Shown in pieces: positions 1 through 9,804 of a stretch of DNA of 64,000 bases. The notes beneath the pieces were generated by a model. That model ran no database searches. It worked only from the letters and a program-made list of their open reading frames with translations, and was not told where the DNA came from. Location of the stretch: contig CM053332.1 in the NCBI GenBank assembly GCA_028583605.1, forward strand, positions 25,888,485 to 25,952,484, written 5' to 3'. The DNA is from Dastarcus helophoroides. Its lineage: Eukaryota > Arthropoda > Insecta > Coleoptera > Bothrideridae. Within the stretch, counting starts at the first letter, position 1; every line of letters begins with the position of its first letter. Position numbers and translations under genes: made by a program.

Positions 1-718
1 ACAAGGCTTTAGAAGATTCCAGTGACCTTTGAAAATCTATGAGAACTTTTGAAACGCTTTGGTCCTAATTTTTGGTCTTTTCCAAACAAACTTGAGGAAC
101 TTTTTGCAGCCTCTAGTAACCTTTGCAAACTTGTGAGAGTTTTTAAGTCGCTGGAGTCTTCTACAGGTCTTGGTTAAAATTTCGGAAACTTTGAAATCCC
201 TTAGAACCCATCACAAGCTTCTAAAATTTGTTGGAAGCTTTTAAGGGGCCTTAGAAACTCATACAAAGCTTTAGAAGATTCCAGTAACCTTTGAAAAACT
301 GTGACAACCTTTGGAACGCTTTGTAGTTTTCTAAAGTCCTACATTTTGGTCTTTCTCAAACAAACCTGAGGAACTTTTGGTAACCTCTAGTAACCTTTGG
401 AAACCTGTGAGAGCTTTTGAGTTGTTAAAGCCTTCTAGGGTCTTTGGTTATTATATTAAAAACTTTAAAAGTGCTTAGAACCTATCACAAGCCTCTAGAA
501 TTTGTTGAACATTTTTAAGGAGCCTTAGAAACCTATACAAAATTTTAGAAGGTTCCAGTAACCTTTGTAAATCTGCGAGAATTTTTGAAACGTTTTAGAG
601 TTTTCTAGAGTCCTAATTTTTGGTCTGTCTTAAACTTGAGGAAGCTTTGGCAGCCTCTAGTAACCTTTGAAAACCTGTGAGAGTTTTTGAGTGGTTGAAA
701 CCTTCTAGGGCCCTTGAT
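1..718. repeat. ~265-274 bp tandem repeat, about 2.7 copies
   Basis: The same text returns near positions 1, 263 and 537 (a start like acaaagctttagaagatt, followed by a run containing ccagtaaccttt, then tttggtctt, then cctctagtaacc). Copies differ by scattered substitutions and small indels, so the block is moderately old. The left edge is cut by the window. The following ~210 bases (719-930) are non-repetitive and include a short hairpin-forming stretch (gccgc...gcggc near 725-743). Confidence 0.8.
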
Positions 719-930
719 TAACATCGCCGCTTTGTATCGCGGCAAGAAATCAAACTTGATTTGTCACCTAGAACTGTCAATTTAACAGATATTTACTAGA
801 AGCTCTTAGGCAGATATGCAGCAGGAAAAATTACTCATAGGTTTGAGACATCTATCGAATGTTTAGAAGTAATTAGAGCTATTAAGGAGATACATATTTG
901 GACCTTTGAGATATCGAATATTCTAGTAAG

Positions 931-1855
931 TTTGGAATACACATATAAGCCAGCAATTTCAGCATTTTCCCGAAAATTGACCTTTACTAAACATTTAAAC
1001 TTTTATTTATTTTCTACAAATTTGGCCTTGTTTCGCAAAATTTTTTCTCGAAATTTTGACTTAAAATTTGACATGTTATTGTTTCTGCAAGCTGCAATTT
1101 TTTCGACGAAATTTGTCAATTTTCAAAATGTTCAACTTCATCTTAAAATTTGATTTTTTCTCTTACAATTTGACCTTTATTTAAAGTTCAACATTTTTCT
1201 CGAAACTGGAAACTATCTTTTCTTTCTAAATTTTTTTACTAATTCTATTAAAATTCGAATTTATTTGAACATTTGGAGTTTTTTTAATTCGTCTTGTTCT
1301 TGAAATTTCAAATTTATTCTCAAAATTTAATCTTGTCTGGAAAAATTTTTTTATTCCCCTCGTATCTGAAAAACTTCGACTTCTGAAAAAGTTCCTTAAT
1401 TTTTTTAAGCTTTTAATTTTTTACAATTTCGCTTTTCGAAATTTTACGATTTTTCACCAAATTTAAATATGTCAAACATTTCAGGTTTTAAAATTTTCTT
1501 GCAAATTTCAATCTATTGTCAAAATTCGTCTTTTTCTAAAATTTTGTTTTTTTTTGGGGAACTTCGAACGAATTCATTTTCTACGAAATTTTTTTTTCAA
1601 AATGTTTCTACAACTTTTAACCTTTATTTCGAAAAAATTTATTTATTTTCAAATCTCAAAATTCGATTTTTTTTCTTAATATATAAGTTTTTTAATTTTG
1701 AAAACTTTTTGATATTCAATACTTTTCTCGAAACTGGAATTTTTTATCGTCTTGTTCTCGAAATTTTAAATTTCTTCTCAAAATTTAACTTTCTTTGGAA
1801 AATTGCAAATTTTTTGTCGAAATTTCGAGCTTTTCTTAAAATTTTGACTTTTTCC
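931..1855. repeat. T-rich decayed repeat, no gene
   Basis: Low-complexity DNA made of variations on tttttctcgaaattttgac, about 20 bases per unit. This is the complement-strand version of the TCGAAATTT-type repeat that dominates 48060-53480. The open frames here (for example 1469-1858) are rich in Phe, Leu, Ile, Ser and Asn because of base composition; I see no domain or start context. Confidence 0.6.
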
Positions 1856-4795
1856 TAGAAATGTTTCCTAAAATTTGACTTTTTTCTTCTACTCTACCAA
1901 ATTTGGACTTTTTTAAAGTTGGACAATTTTTTTAAGCTTCCTGTTAGTTTTTAAAATTTCTCTTTTTAATATTTTACAGTTTTTGAAAAATTCAGATTTG
2001 TTTAAAAATTGCAGGTTTTTAATTTGTTCTGAGTTTCAATCTATGGTCGAAAGTAGATGTTTTTTTTTACCATTTTTTTGGGAACTTTAATAAATTGCAA
2101 ATTTTTTGTCAAGATTCTGGGCTATTCTTAAAATTTTGACTTTTTCCTAGAAATTTTTCCTAAAATTTGACTTTTTTCTTCTACTCTACAAAATTTGGAC
2201 TTTTTTAAAGTTGGACAATTTTTTTTAAGCTTCCAATTTATTTTTACAATTTTCTTTTTAATACTTTACAGTTTTTGAAAAATTCAGATTTGTCTTAAAA
2301 TTGCAGGCTTTTAATTTGTTCTGAGTTTTAATCTATGGTCGAAAGTAGACGTTTTTTTTACCTTTTTTTTGGGAACTTTAATAAATTGCAAATTTTTTGT
2401 CAAGATTCTGGGCTATTCTTAAAATTTTGACTTTTTCCTAGAAATTTTTCCTAAAATTTGACTTTTTTCTTCTACTCTACAAAATTTGGACTTTTTTAAA
2501 GTTGGACAATTTTTTTTAAGCTTCCAGTTTATTTTTAAAATTTCTCTTTTTAATACTTTAGTTTTTGAAAAATTCAGATTTGTCTGAAAATTGCAGGTTT
2601 TTAATTTGTTCTGAGTTTTAATCTATGGTCGAAAGTAGACGTTTTTTTTTACCTTTTTTTGGGAACTTTTGATAAATTGCAAATTTTGTTTCAAGATTCT
2701 GGGCTATTCTTAAAATTTTGACTTTTTCCTAGAAATTTTTCCTAAAATTTGACTTTTTTCTTCTACTCTACAAAATTTGGACTTTTTTAAAGTTGGACAA
2801 TTTTTTTAAGCTTCCAGTTTATTTTTAAAATTTCTCTTTTTAATACTTTACAGTTTTTGAAAAATTCAGATTTGTCTGAAAATTGCAGGTTTTTAATTTG
2901 TTCTGAGTTTCAATCTATGGTCGAAAGTAGACGTTTTTTTTACCTTTTTTTTGGGAACTTTTGATAAATTGCAAATTTTTTGTCAAGATTCTGGGCTATT
3001 CTTAAAATTTTGAGTTTTTCCTAGAAATTTTTCCTAAAATTTGACTTTTTTCTTCTACTCTACAAAATTTGGACTTTTTTAAAGTTGGACAATTTTTTTT
3101 AAGCTTCCAGTATATTTTTAAAATTTCTCTTTTTAATACCTTACAGTTTTTGAAAAATTTAGATTTGTCTGAAAATTGCAGGTTTTTAATTTGTTCTGAG
3201 TTTCAATCTATGGTCGAAGGTAGACGTTTTTTTTACCTTTTTTTGGGAACTTTGATAAATTGCAAATTTTTTGTCAAGATTCTGGGCTATTCTTAAAATT
3301 TTGACTTTTTCCTAGAAATTTTTCCTAAAATTTGACTTTTTTCTTCTACTCTACAAAATTTGGACTTTTTTTAAAGTTGAACATTTTTTTTAAGCTTCCG
3401 GTTTATTTTTACAATTTCTCTTTTTAATACTTTAGTTTTTGAAAAATTCAGATTTGTCTGAAAATTGCAGGTTTTTAATTTGTTCTGAGTTTCAATCTAT
3501 GGTCGAAAGTAGATGTTTTTTTTTACCTTTTTTTTGGGAACTTTAATAAATTGCAAATTTTTTGTCAAGATTCTGGGCTATTCTTAAAATTTTGACTTTT
3601 TCCTAGAAATTTTTCCTAAAATTTGACTTTTTTCTTCTACTCTACAAAATTTGGACTTTTTTAAAGTTGGACAATTTTTTTTAAGCTTCCGGTTTATTTT
3701 TACAATTTCTCTTTTTAATACTTTAGTTTTTGAAAAATTCAGATTTGTCTGAAAATTGCAGGTTTTTAATTTGTTCTGAGTTTCAATCTATGGTCGAAAG
3801 TAGACGTTTTTTTTACCTTTTTTTTGGGAACTTTTGATAAATTGCAAATTTTTTGTCAAGATTCTGGGCTATTCTTAAAATTTTGACTTTTTCCTAGAAA
3901 TTTTTCCTAAAATTTGACTTTTTTCTTCTACTCTACAAAATTTGGACTTTTTTAAAGTTGGACAATTTTTTTTAAGCTTCCAGTTTATTTTTACAATTTC
4001 TCTTTTTAATACTTTAGTTTTTGAAAAATTCAGATTTGTCTGAAAATTGCAGGTTTTTAATTTGTTCTGAGTTTCAATCTATGGTCGAAAGTAGACGTTT
4101 TTTTTTACCTTTTTTTGGGAACTTTTGATAAATTGCAAATTTTTTGTCAAGATTCTGGGCTATTCTTAAAATTTTGACTTTTTCCTAGAAATTTTTCCTA
4201 AAATTTGACTTTTTTCTTCTACTCTACAAAATTTGGACTTTTTTAAAGTTGGACAATTTTTTTTAAGCTTCCAGTTTATTTTTAAAATTTCTCTTTTTAA
4301 TACTTTACAGTTTTTGAAAAATTCAAATTTGTTTGAAAATTGCTGGTTTCTAATTTGTTCTGAGTTTCGATCTATGGTCGAAAGTAGACGTTTTTTTTTA
4401 CCTTTTTTTTGGGAACTTTGATAAATTGCAATTTTGTTGTCAAGATTTTGGGCTGTTTTTAATATTTTACGTTTTTCCTAGAATTTTTTCCTAAAATTTA
4501 ACTTTTTTCTTCTACTCTACAAAATTTGGACTTTTTTAAAGTTGGACAATTTTTTTTTAAGCTTCCAGTTTATTTTTAAAATTTCTCTTTTTAATACTTT
4601 ACAGTTTTTGAAAAATTCAGATTTGTTTGAAAATTGCAGGTTTTTAATTTGTTCTGAGTTTCAATCTATGGTCGAAAGTAGACGTTTTTTTTACCTTTTT
4701 TTTGGGAACTTTGATAAATTGCAAATTTTTTGTCAAGATTCTGGGCTATTCTTAATATTTAGCGTTTTTCCTTTGAATTTTTCCTAAAATTTGAT
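1856..4795. repeat. 291 bp satellite, ten tandem copies
   Basis: The phrase ctatggtcgaaagtaga recurs at 2041, 2333, 2623, 2915, 3208, 3497, 3788, 4079, 4372 and 4666, giving periods of 289-294 bases. Copies are highly similar, differing mostly in T-run length, which indicates recent or homogenised amplification. An eleventh, clearly diverged copy runs on to about 5080. Frames of 60-80 codons recurring once per monomer (3069-3296, 4233-4421, 4542-4787) follow the repeat and are not genes. The array lies upstream of the ladybird 3' exon, probably inside its last intron. Confidence 0.93.
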
Positions 4796-5080
4796 GTTTA
4801 TCTTCTTCTCTGAAAAACTTCGCCTTTTTTAAATTTCGATAATTTTTTTAAGCTTCCAGTTTATTTTTACAATTTATCTCTTTGATATTTTACAGCTTTT
4901 CAAAAATTCAAATTTGTCTAAAAATAACAGGTTTTTAATTTGTTCTGTGTTTTATCTGTTGTCGAAATTTGACTCTTTTTTTCTAAAAGTTCCTTTTTTT
5001 GAGAACTTTTAATAAATTCAGTTTTTTCAAAATCTCTTCCCTTTTCTCAAATTGTTCGAAATCCCTTCCTTTTTTCAATT

Positions 5081-5560
5081 TTTTCGAAGTTTATTTTTTT
5101 CAATTTTTTGGAAGTTTATTTTTCTCAATTTGTTAGAAATATCCTCATTTTATTCAACTTTTTCGAAGTTCCTTTTTCTCAATTTTTTCGAAATCTCTTC
5201 CTTTTTCTAAAAATTTGGCTTTTTCTCGAAATTTTAGCTTTCATCTCGATATTTGTTGTTTTTGAAAATTTAGATTTTTTTCTCATAAAAGTAATTCAAC
5301 GCTTTTTCACGAAGTTTCAAGGTTGTAGGGAATTTACAAATCAAAAAGTAAAAATCATGAGAAAAATATTTTTTTGGAAATTTCGATTCCCCAAATTGGT
5401 CTTTTTTTTAGAAATTTTAAATTTTATGTGTTTTTCCAAAGTGTTATTACAAATCAATCAAAAATTTCTCGAAAATACTTCTTGAAATTATAACTTTTTT
5501 GTCAACATTTTAACAAAACGTAAAAATTTCTAGAAAAGTATTTTTAGAAATTTCGATTTC
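5081..5560. repeat. AT-rich degenerate repeat, no gene seen
   Basis: Variations on ctttttctcaattttttcgaa and gaaaatttttaga. A 125-codon frame (5108-5485) is open only because of composition, and its predicted protein is Phe/Leu/Ile-rich without motif. I see nothing else here. Confidence 0.5.
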
Positions 5561-5610
5561 TGTAGGTCACTCATTTAATAAGTGTCTGTCTATACTCGCT
5601 TTCTGGAGGA

Positions 5611-5680
5611 ATTTAAAGAGCCCCAATTGTCTTTTAAAAGAGCCGCATGTGGCTCGCGAGCCGCGGTTTGCGGACCGCTG
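5611..5680. mobile_element. hAT-like terminal sequence (remnant)
   Basis: The GC-rich stretch agagccgcatgtggctcgcg, followed by agccgcggtttgcggaccgctg, has the look of the ends of many hAT-superfamily transposons, whose termini read like cag-(c/g)ggt-ccgcaaaccgcggctcgcg on the other strand. It ends at ...ccgctg (5680), followed by cgttaaca, a possible 8 bp target duplication. No matching second end and no transposase is visible, so this is at most a fragment. The identification rests on family resemblance recalled from general knowledge. Confidence 0.4.
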
Positions 5681-5797
5681 CGTTAACACAATATTTACTG
5701 ATTCTGAGGCGGTAAGAAGCGCCAATGAAATAGATAACAGTTACTCGAAGACGAAATATTTATTAAAAAATTCATGACTTCATCTTTAAGCCTGTTT

Positions 5798-5838
5798 CTC
5801 TCTGAAGATGACAGCTTGGCTGTCGAAACGCGTTAGAG
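5798..5838 (+). ncRNA. hammerhead-ribozyme-like fold, copy A
   Basis: Elements in order: stem I strand CTCT (5798-5801); core CTGAAGA (5802-5808, the CUGANGA consensus); one extra T; stem II GACAGC-TTG-GCTGTC (5810-5824, six perfect pairs, 3-nt loop); core GAA (5825-5827); palindromic ACGCGT as a minimal stem III (5828-5833); T at the cleavage position (5834); and AGAG (5835-5838) closing stem I. All expected hammerhead core residues are present. The extra T after A9 and the loopless stem III are unusual; the latter would favour a dimeric ribozyme. The transcribed neighbourhood (ttgttgtgttttttaatctt, then tggtttcaggggac) is shared with copies at 10012, 16271, 17495 (and its inverted partner) and 25481. 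Confidence 0.7.
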
Positions 5839-6080
5839 CATTGTTGTGTTTTTTAATCTTTCTTGGTTTCAGGGGACACGTTCTGTATTTCAATCTTTAA
5901 ACTTGTCTAAAGTTGCAATAAGAAAGTTTTATCAGGTTTGCTCTATCTTCAATATTAAGCACAGAAAAGAATATTAAAAATCCAAACTTTCGGTTTTTTA
6001 TAAACAAATTACATCGCTCAAATTACGAATTACGTCATTCGAAATCACGAAATCAGAATAAATTTAACAAATCTTTGTGT

Positions 6081-6113
6081 TTGTTCCTCACTAACAATCT
6101 CTGTTACTTACAG
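6081..6113 (+). promoter_or_regulatory. splice acceptor of the ladybird 3' exon
   Basis: A pyrimidine-rich tract ends in ttacttacag at 6113, with a plausible branch-point motif actaac at 6090-6095. It directly precedes the point where coding similarity to ladybird/Lbx begins. The codon split across the junction (xAT, then GGC at 6116) implies a phase-1 intron. The upstream exon is not recognisable in this window, so the intron is likely longer than 6 kb. Confidence 0.75.
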
Positions 6114-6496
6114 ATGGCCAGAACCACCTGAATCTCTTCAACAACCGCCAGCAACCAAAGAAGAAGCGAAAATCCAGGACGGCCTTCACCAACCATCAAA
6201 TCTTCGAATTAGAAAAAAGGTTTCTATACCAAAAGTACCTTAGTCCGGCCGACAGGGACGAAATCGCCTCCAGTTTAGGCCTGACCAACGCCCAAGTGAT
6301 AACGTGGTTCCAAAATCGACGGGCCAAACTGAAAAGGGACATGGAAGAGTTGAAGAAGGACGTCGAAAGCGCCAAAATGTTGTCGGCGCACAAAAGCTTC
6401 TTGGAAAACGTCCAAGACTTGGGGATACTGAAGAAGAAGGCCGTGGTGTGTGACGATGACTGTCCGAAGAATTTGGTGGTCGTCTCGGAGAAGTGA
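6114..6496 (+). CDS. lb: ladybird/Lbx homeobox protein, terminal exon
   Basis: This exon encodes a sequence-specific DNA-binding transcription factor of the NK-like (NKL) class, which acts in the nucleus. Ladybird proteins specify subsets of muscle, heart and neural cells in insects, and Lbx proteins specify migrating muscle precursors and dorsal interneurons in vertebrates (family knowledge). The exon opens with [11 protein letters not shown], then a basic run KKKRKS. The 60-residue homeodomain is encoded by 6164-6343 and has R5, F8, L16, F20, W48, F49, N51 and R53 in place. The ladybird-diagnostic stretches [15 protein letters not shown] and [11 protein letters not shown] are clear, followed by [21 protein letters not shown] conserved insect-type tail ([15 protein letters not shown], then DLGILKKK) precedes the TGA stop. 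The exon is partial at the 5' side, since the N-terminal exon(s) lie outside or were not recognised. The A-run at the EKR codons has six A, which keeps the frame intact. A second, broken copy follows at 6784. Confidence 0.95.
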
Positions 6497-6610
6497 AGGC
6501 CGCCGGTTGGCGGCTTAGGTGATATTTTGATTTCTGGGAGGGAGTGGGAGGGGGGGGAGTGAATTCGGGCACGGGTTTTGATAATCGTTGAAAATACGCG
6601 GAGAGGTGTC

Positions 6611-6783
6611 TGCAACTGACCGCAACTTGACCGCAACTTGACCGCAACTTGACCGCAACTTGACCGCAACTTGACCGCAACTTGACGGCAACTTGATCGC
6701 AACTTAACGTCAACTTCATCTCGCAACTTGACCGTAACTTGACGGGAACTTGATCGCAAGTTGAAGTCAACTTGATCGCAACT
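6611..6783. repeat. 11 bp minisatellite (first block)
   Basis: About fifteen copies of gcaacttgacc with variants (cttgacggcaa, cttgatcgcaa, cttaacgtcaa). The unit is 11 bases, so three units make 33 bases; the complementary strand then carries no stop in several frames and generates frames repeating QVAVKLRSSC. It lies just 3' of the ladybird stop codon. Confidence 0.92.
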
Positions 6784-7164
6784 TGGCCAGAACCACCTGA
6801 ATCTCTTCAACAACCGCCAGCAACCAAAGAAGAAGCGAAAATCCAGGACGGCCTTCACCAACCATCAAATCTTCGAATTAGAAAAAGGTTTCTATACCAA
6901 AAGTACCTTAGTCCGGCCGACAGGGACGAAATCGCCTCCAGTTTAGGCCTGACCAACGCCCAAGTGATAACGTGGTTCCAAAATCGACGGGCCAAACTGA
7001 AAAGGGACATGGAAGAGTTGAAGAAGGACGTCGAAAGCGCCAAAATGTTGTCGGCGCACAAAAGCTTCTTGGAAAACGTCCAAGACTTGGGGATACTGAA
7101 GAAGAAGGCCGTGGTGTGTGACGATGACTGTCCGAAGAATTTGGTGGTCGTTTCGGAGAAATGA
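6784..7164 (+). pseudogene. lb: tandem duplicate of the ladybird homeodomain exon, frameshifted
   Basis: Bases 6784 onward repeat 6115 onward almost perfectly (offset 669, then 668). The copy starts one base inside the exon, so the intronic splice acceptor is missing; instead it is preceded by minisatellite (gcaactt). The A-run at the Glu-Lys-Arg codons of the homeodomain has five A instead of six, a one-base deletion (near 6887) that puts helix 1 and the recognition helix in different frames. A 130-codon frame from 6772 therefore begins with unrelated residues and re-enters the correct frame at KRFLYQKYL. Other coding differences seen are silent (gtc to gtt, aag to aaa near the stop). It probably sits in the 3'UTR of the intact exon and is not an independent gene. 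An assembly or consensus artefact is possible. Confidence 0.85.
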
Positions 7165-7270
7165 AGGCCGCCGGTTGGCGGCTTAGGTGATATTTTGATT
7201 TGTGGGAGGGAGGGGGGTGGGAGGGTGAATTCGGGCACGGGTTTTGATAATCGTTTAAAATACGCGGAGA

Positions 7271-7680
7271 GGTGTCTGCAACTGACCGCAATTTGACCGC
7301 AACTTGACCGCAACTTGACCGCAACTTGACGGCAACTTGATCGCAACTTAACGTCAACTTCATCTCGCAACTTGACCGTAACTTGACGGGAACTTGATCG
7401 CAACTTGACCGCAACTTGACGTCAACTTGATCGCAACTTGACGTCAACTTGATCGCAACTTGACGTCAACTTGATCGCAACTTGAAGTCAACTTGATGGC
7501 AACTTGATTGCAACTTGGCCGCAACTTGACGGCAACTTGATCGCAACTTGAAGTCAACTTGATTGCAACTTGGCCGCAACTTGATGGCAACTTGATCGCA
7601 ACTTGACGGCAACTTGACGGCAACTTTACCGCAATTTGACCGCAACTTGACCACAACTTGATCGCAACTTAACCACAATA
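7271..7680. repeat. 11 bp minisatellite (second block)
   Basis: The same gcaacttgacc family as at 6611-6783, about 37 units, with cttgatcgcaa, cttgaagtcaa, cttgatggcaa and cttggccgcaa variants. The first part matches the first block, including the aberrant stretch cttcatctcgcaac, so it belongs to the duplicated segment. From about 7400 it extends beyond the first block. The cttggcc variant is the likely junction homology for the exon duplication. Confidence 0.92.
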
Positions 7681-8230
7681 ATATCTCCTACTATGACATG
7701 TTTAGCTTCCTTCGTCACCTCAACAGTCTTTAAAGGTTATTTCATCATCATGATTTTTTACGTAATTTCTTCACCACATTCTTAGGACGTTATTTCGTCC
7801 CTAGGAACTTACGAAGTTCAGTCAGTAAGATATTCTTCTACTTTGTCACTACGATTTTCTCATTACGTTACTTCGCCACTGCGTCACTGTCTTGGACTTA
7901 CGACTTTGTTTGACCACGTACAAGCCAACTTTTTGCGTTATAAGTCTGTGGACACCCCTGCGTTTAAAAAAAATTGAGAAATATAGAACAGTTTGTCGAT
8001 AAATTGTGATAGCCATCCGTACTAAGCGAAAATTTTTCGCAGTCTGACAACCAAACCCGAAAACCCGTGCTCGATTCAATTTTTTTTTTTTAGTTACGAA
8101 GATGAATTGTATATTTTTTTTTGTATATATGTACATAGAACTAAGTGTGCTGTAATATAAACGTATATATTGTAAGCTTAGTATTTATTATCGTCTCTAA
8201 GACGGACCCTTGCAATATCATAATTCTGTA

Positions 8231-8277
8231 AATAAAATTGAAGCTTTAGTAAAGTCTCTAGCATCAATGTGAATAAA
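8231..8277 (+). terminator. candidate polyadenylation signals (AATAAA x2)
   Basis: AATAAA occurs at 8231-8236 and 8272-8277, downstream of ~550 bases of non-satellite sequence following the ladybird exon and before the repeat/LTR region begins at about 8285. They are the best candidates for the end of the ladybird transcript. Confidence 0.4.
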
Positions 8278-8349
8278 GTTAGCAAGACATTTTGGCCTCT
8301 TATTTCACACCCTGTAAACTTCCAGGTTCTGGTCGTTACAATAATATAT

Positions 8350-8673
8350 TGTAACAAAAATGTAATTATAAAATTTAGTTGGGAAGTTTCTAGAAAAATC
8401 GATAAGGGAAAGCGGTCGCGATAATAAATCAAACGGACGATAAGCGTTCGGCAAACGGTAAGTCTTATCGACTTCTTCCTTCTAGAACCAGAAACGGAAT
8501 CTATATAAGGCGGTCGCTTTTCCCTCAGTTAGTTAGTGAGTTAGTTAGAAAACAATAAATAAGTTAGTTAATTAAACAGTTTTAGTGAATTATAATTGTT
8601 GTGCTCCGGAATCAGTTCAAAATAAAGTGGTTACAATTCACCAAGTGTTAATCATTCGAACCGATAACACGCA
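8350..8673 (+). mobile_element. LTR-like module 1 (solo-LTR candidate)
   Basis: It begins tgtaac and ends gataacacgca, consistent with TG...CA termini. It contains a TATA box tatataa (8503-8509), a downstream cctcagttagttag initiator-like stretch and AATAAA (8621-8626), the order expected for U3-R-U5 of an insect Ty3/gypsy-type LTR. Module 2 at 9123 is its diverged homologue in the same orientation. No gag/pol sequence or clear target duplication is visible. Alternative reading: a promoter-bearing segment amplified with the surrounding repeat. Confidence 0.55.
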
Positions 8674-8764
8674 AAAATATCATTAGATGACTTGATGCCA
8701 ACATTCTTGACAGAGGTTTATTCTTCATGGTAGACCCTTATTGACCGGAAATATTATGTTTTTT

Positions 8765-8869
8765 TCAATTTATTTAACATTTCTTCGGCCCAGTTTGGAA
8801 AAAAAAATGTAAAAAAAATAAAAATTTAAATATTTCCAAACTGGGCCGAAGAAATGTTAAATAAATTGA
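8765..8869. repeat. perfect inverted repeat, 37 bp arms
   Basis: Left arm 8765-8801 (tcaatttatttaacatttct...) and right arm 8833-8869 are exact reverse complements across 37 bases, with a 31-base A-rich loop. Both arms contain cttcggcccagtttgg or its complement. As RNA this would form a strong hairpin, and as DNA a cruciform or snap-back. It lies between the two LTR-like modules. It could be a miniature inverted-repeat element or a snap-back product. Confidence 0.85.
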
Positions 8870-9122
8870 CAAAAACATTCTTGACAGAGATTAAGGATAG
8901 AAAAAAATTGTACGTTTCGAATTAACACAAATTTGTTGGCCTCTTATTTCACATCCTGTAAACGTTCATGTTTTCGTCGTTACAAGAATACATCATTACA
9001 TGACTTGATGCCAACATTTTTGACAAACAGAACTCAACCATAGAAAAAATCGTAGGTTTCGAATAAATACAAAGTTTTTGGTCTATTATTTCACATCCTT
9101 TCGTCGTTACACAAAAATATAG

Positions 9123-9476
9123 TGTAACGAAATCTAATTATGAAATTTAGAATTTAAGGGAATTTTCTAGAAAGATCTAATGAGGAAAAGCGGCCACGAT
9201 AATGAAGCAAACGGCAGATAAATGTTCCAGAAATTTCGGCAAACGATAAGCCTAATCTGCTGGATTTTTCTAGAACCCGGAAGCGAGAGCTATATAAGGC
9301 GGTCGCCTTTCCCTCAAATCAGTCAGTCAGTCAGTTAGTGTAGTTAATTAGTGAGTTAGTAGTTAGAAGTCAATAAGTGAGTTCATTATTCAGTTGTAGT
9401 GTTCCGAATTTAGTTTAGAAATAAAGTGGGTATTATTTGGCAAGTGTTGATAATCATTTGAACCGATAAGCCCGCA
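9123..9476 (+). mobile_element. LTR-like module 2
   Basis: Same architecture as module 1: start tgtaacga, shared tctagaa...cggaa segment, TATA box tatataa (9291-9297) followed by ggcggtcgcctttccctca, then four tcag/cagt steps, AATAAA (9420-9425) and an end near cccgcaac. It differs from module 1 by many substitutions and indels, so the pair is not a freshly inserted 5'/3' LTR pair. About 450 bases separate them without coding capacity. Confidence 0.55.
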
Positions 9477-9804
9477 ACAATATCATTACATAACTTGATG
9501 CTACAGTCTGGATAAACAAACATTAACCATAGAAAAAAATCATACTTTTCGAATAAGCACAAAATTTTGGCCTCTTATTTCGCATCTTGTAAGCATCCAC
9601 GTTCTCGTCGTTACAAGAATATATCATTACATGACCTAATGATTTTTGATAAACAGAAGTCAACCATAGAAAAAAATCGTACGTTTTCGAATACACATGC
9701 TCGAAAAATGAATGAATATACATGCTTCGAAAAATGAGTACATAAAAGCAGAGTTTAAAACGGAAACAAACCAGGAATAAATGTTGGGCAACGTAACTTA
9801 ATTT

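Larger units (their letters stand above)
6497..8277 (+). other. probable ladybird 3'UTR
   Basis: After the stop codon come ~110 bases of G-rich sequence, the 11 bp minisatellite, the frameshifted exon copy, more minisatellite and then ~570 bases of non-satellite AT-rich DNA (7690-8260). Candidate polyadenylation signals AATAAA lie at 8231-8236 and 8272-8277. The unique stretch with ATTTATT, TGTATATA and two AATAAA looks like a metazoan 3'UTR end. The extent is inferred; transcript data would settle it. Long minus-strand frames here reflect the minisatellite. Confidence 0.5.
8285..9690. repeat. ~140 bp repeat interrupted by LTR-like modules
   Basis: The sequence ttttggcctcttatttcaca, followed by cctgtaaacgttca, a gtcgttacaagaatatatca stretch and gacttgatgccaacat, recurs with cctcttattt at 8296, 8940, ~9081 (diverged) and 9571. 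Each copy continues with accatagaaaaaaatcgtac and tttcgaata. The copies near 8340 and 9110 are interrupted by the two TATA-bearing modules. Confidence 0.6.

Noticed and set aside
6772..7164. Second ladybird copy as an independent functional homeobox gene
   Set aside because: It lacks a splice acceptor and promoter, and a one-base deletion splits the homeodomain between frames.
6196..7678. Long minus-strand open frames repeating QVAVKLRSSC (several, up to 221 codons)
   Set aside because: They read the 11 bp minisatellite and the antisense of the ladybird exon; length comes from a stop-free repeat unit, not from coding constraint.
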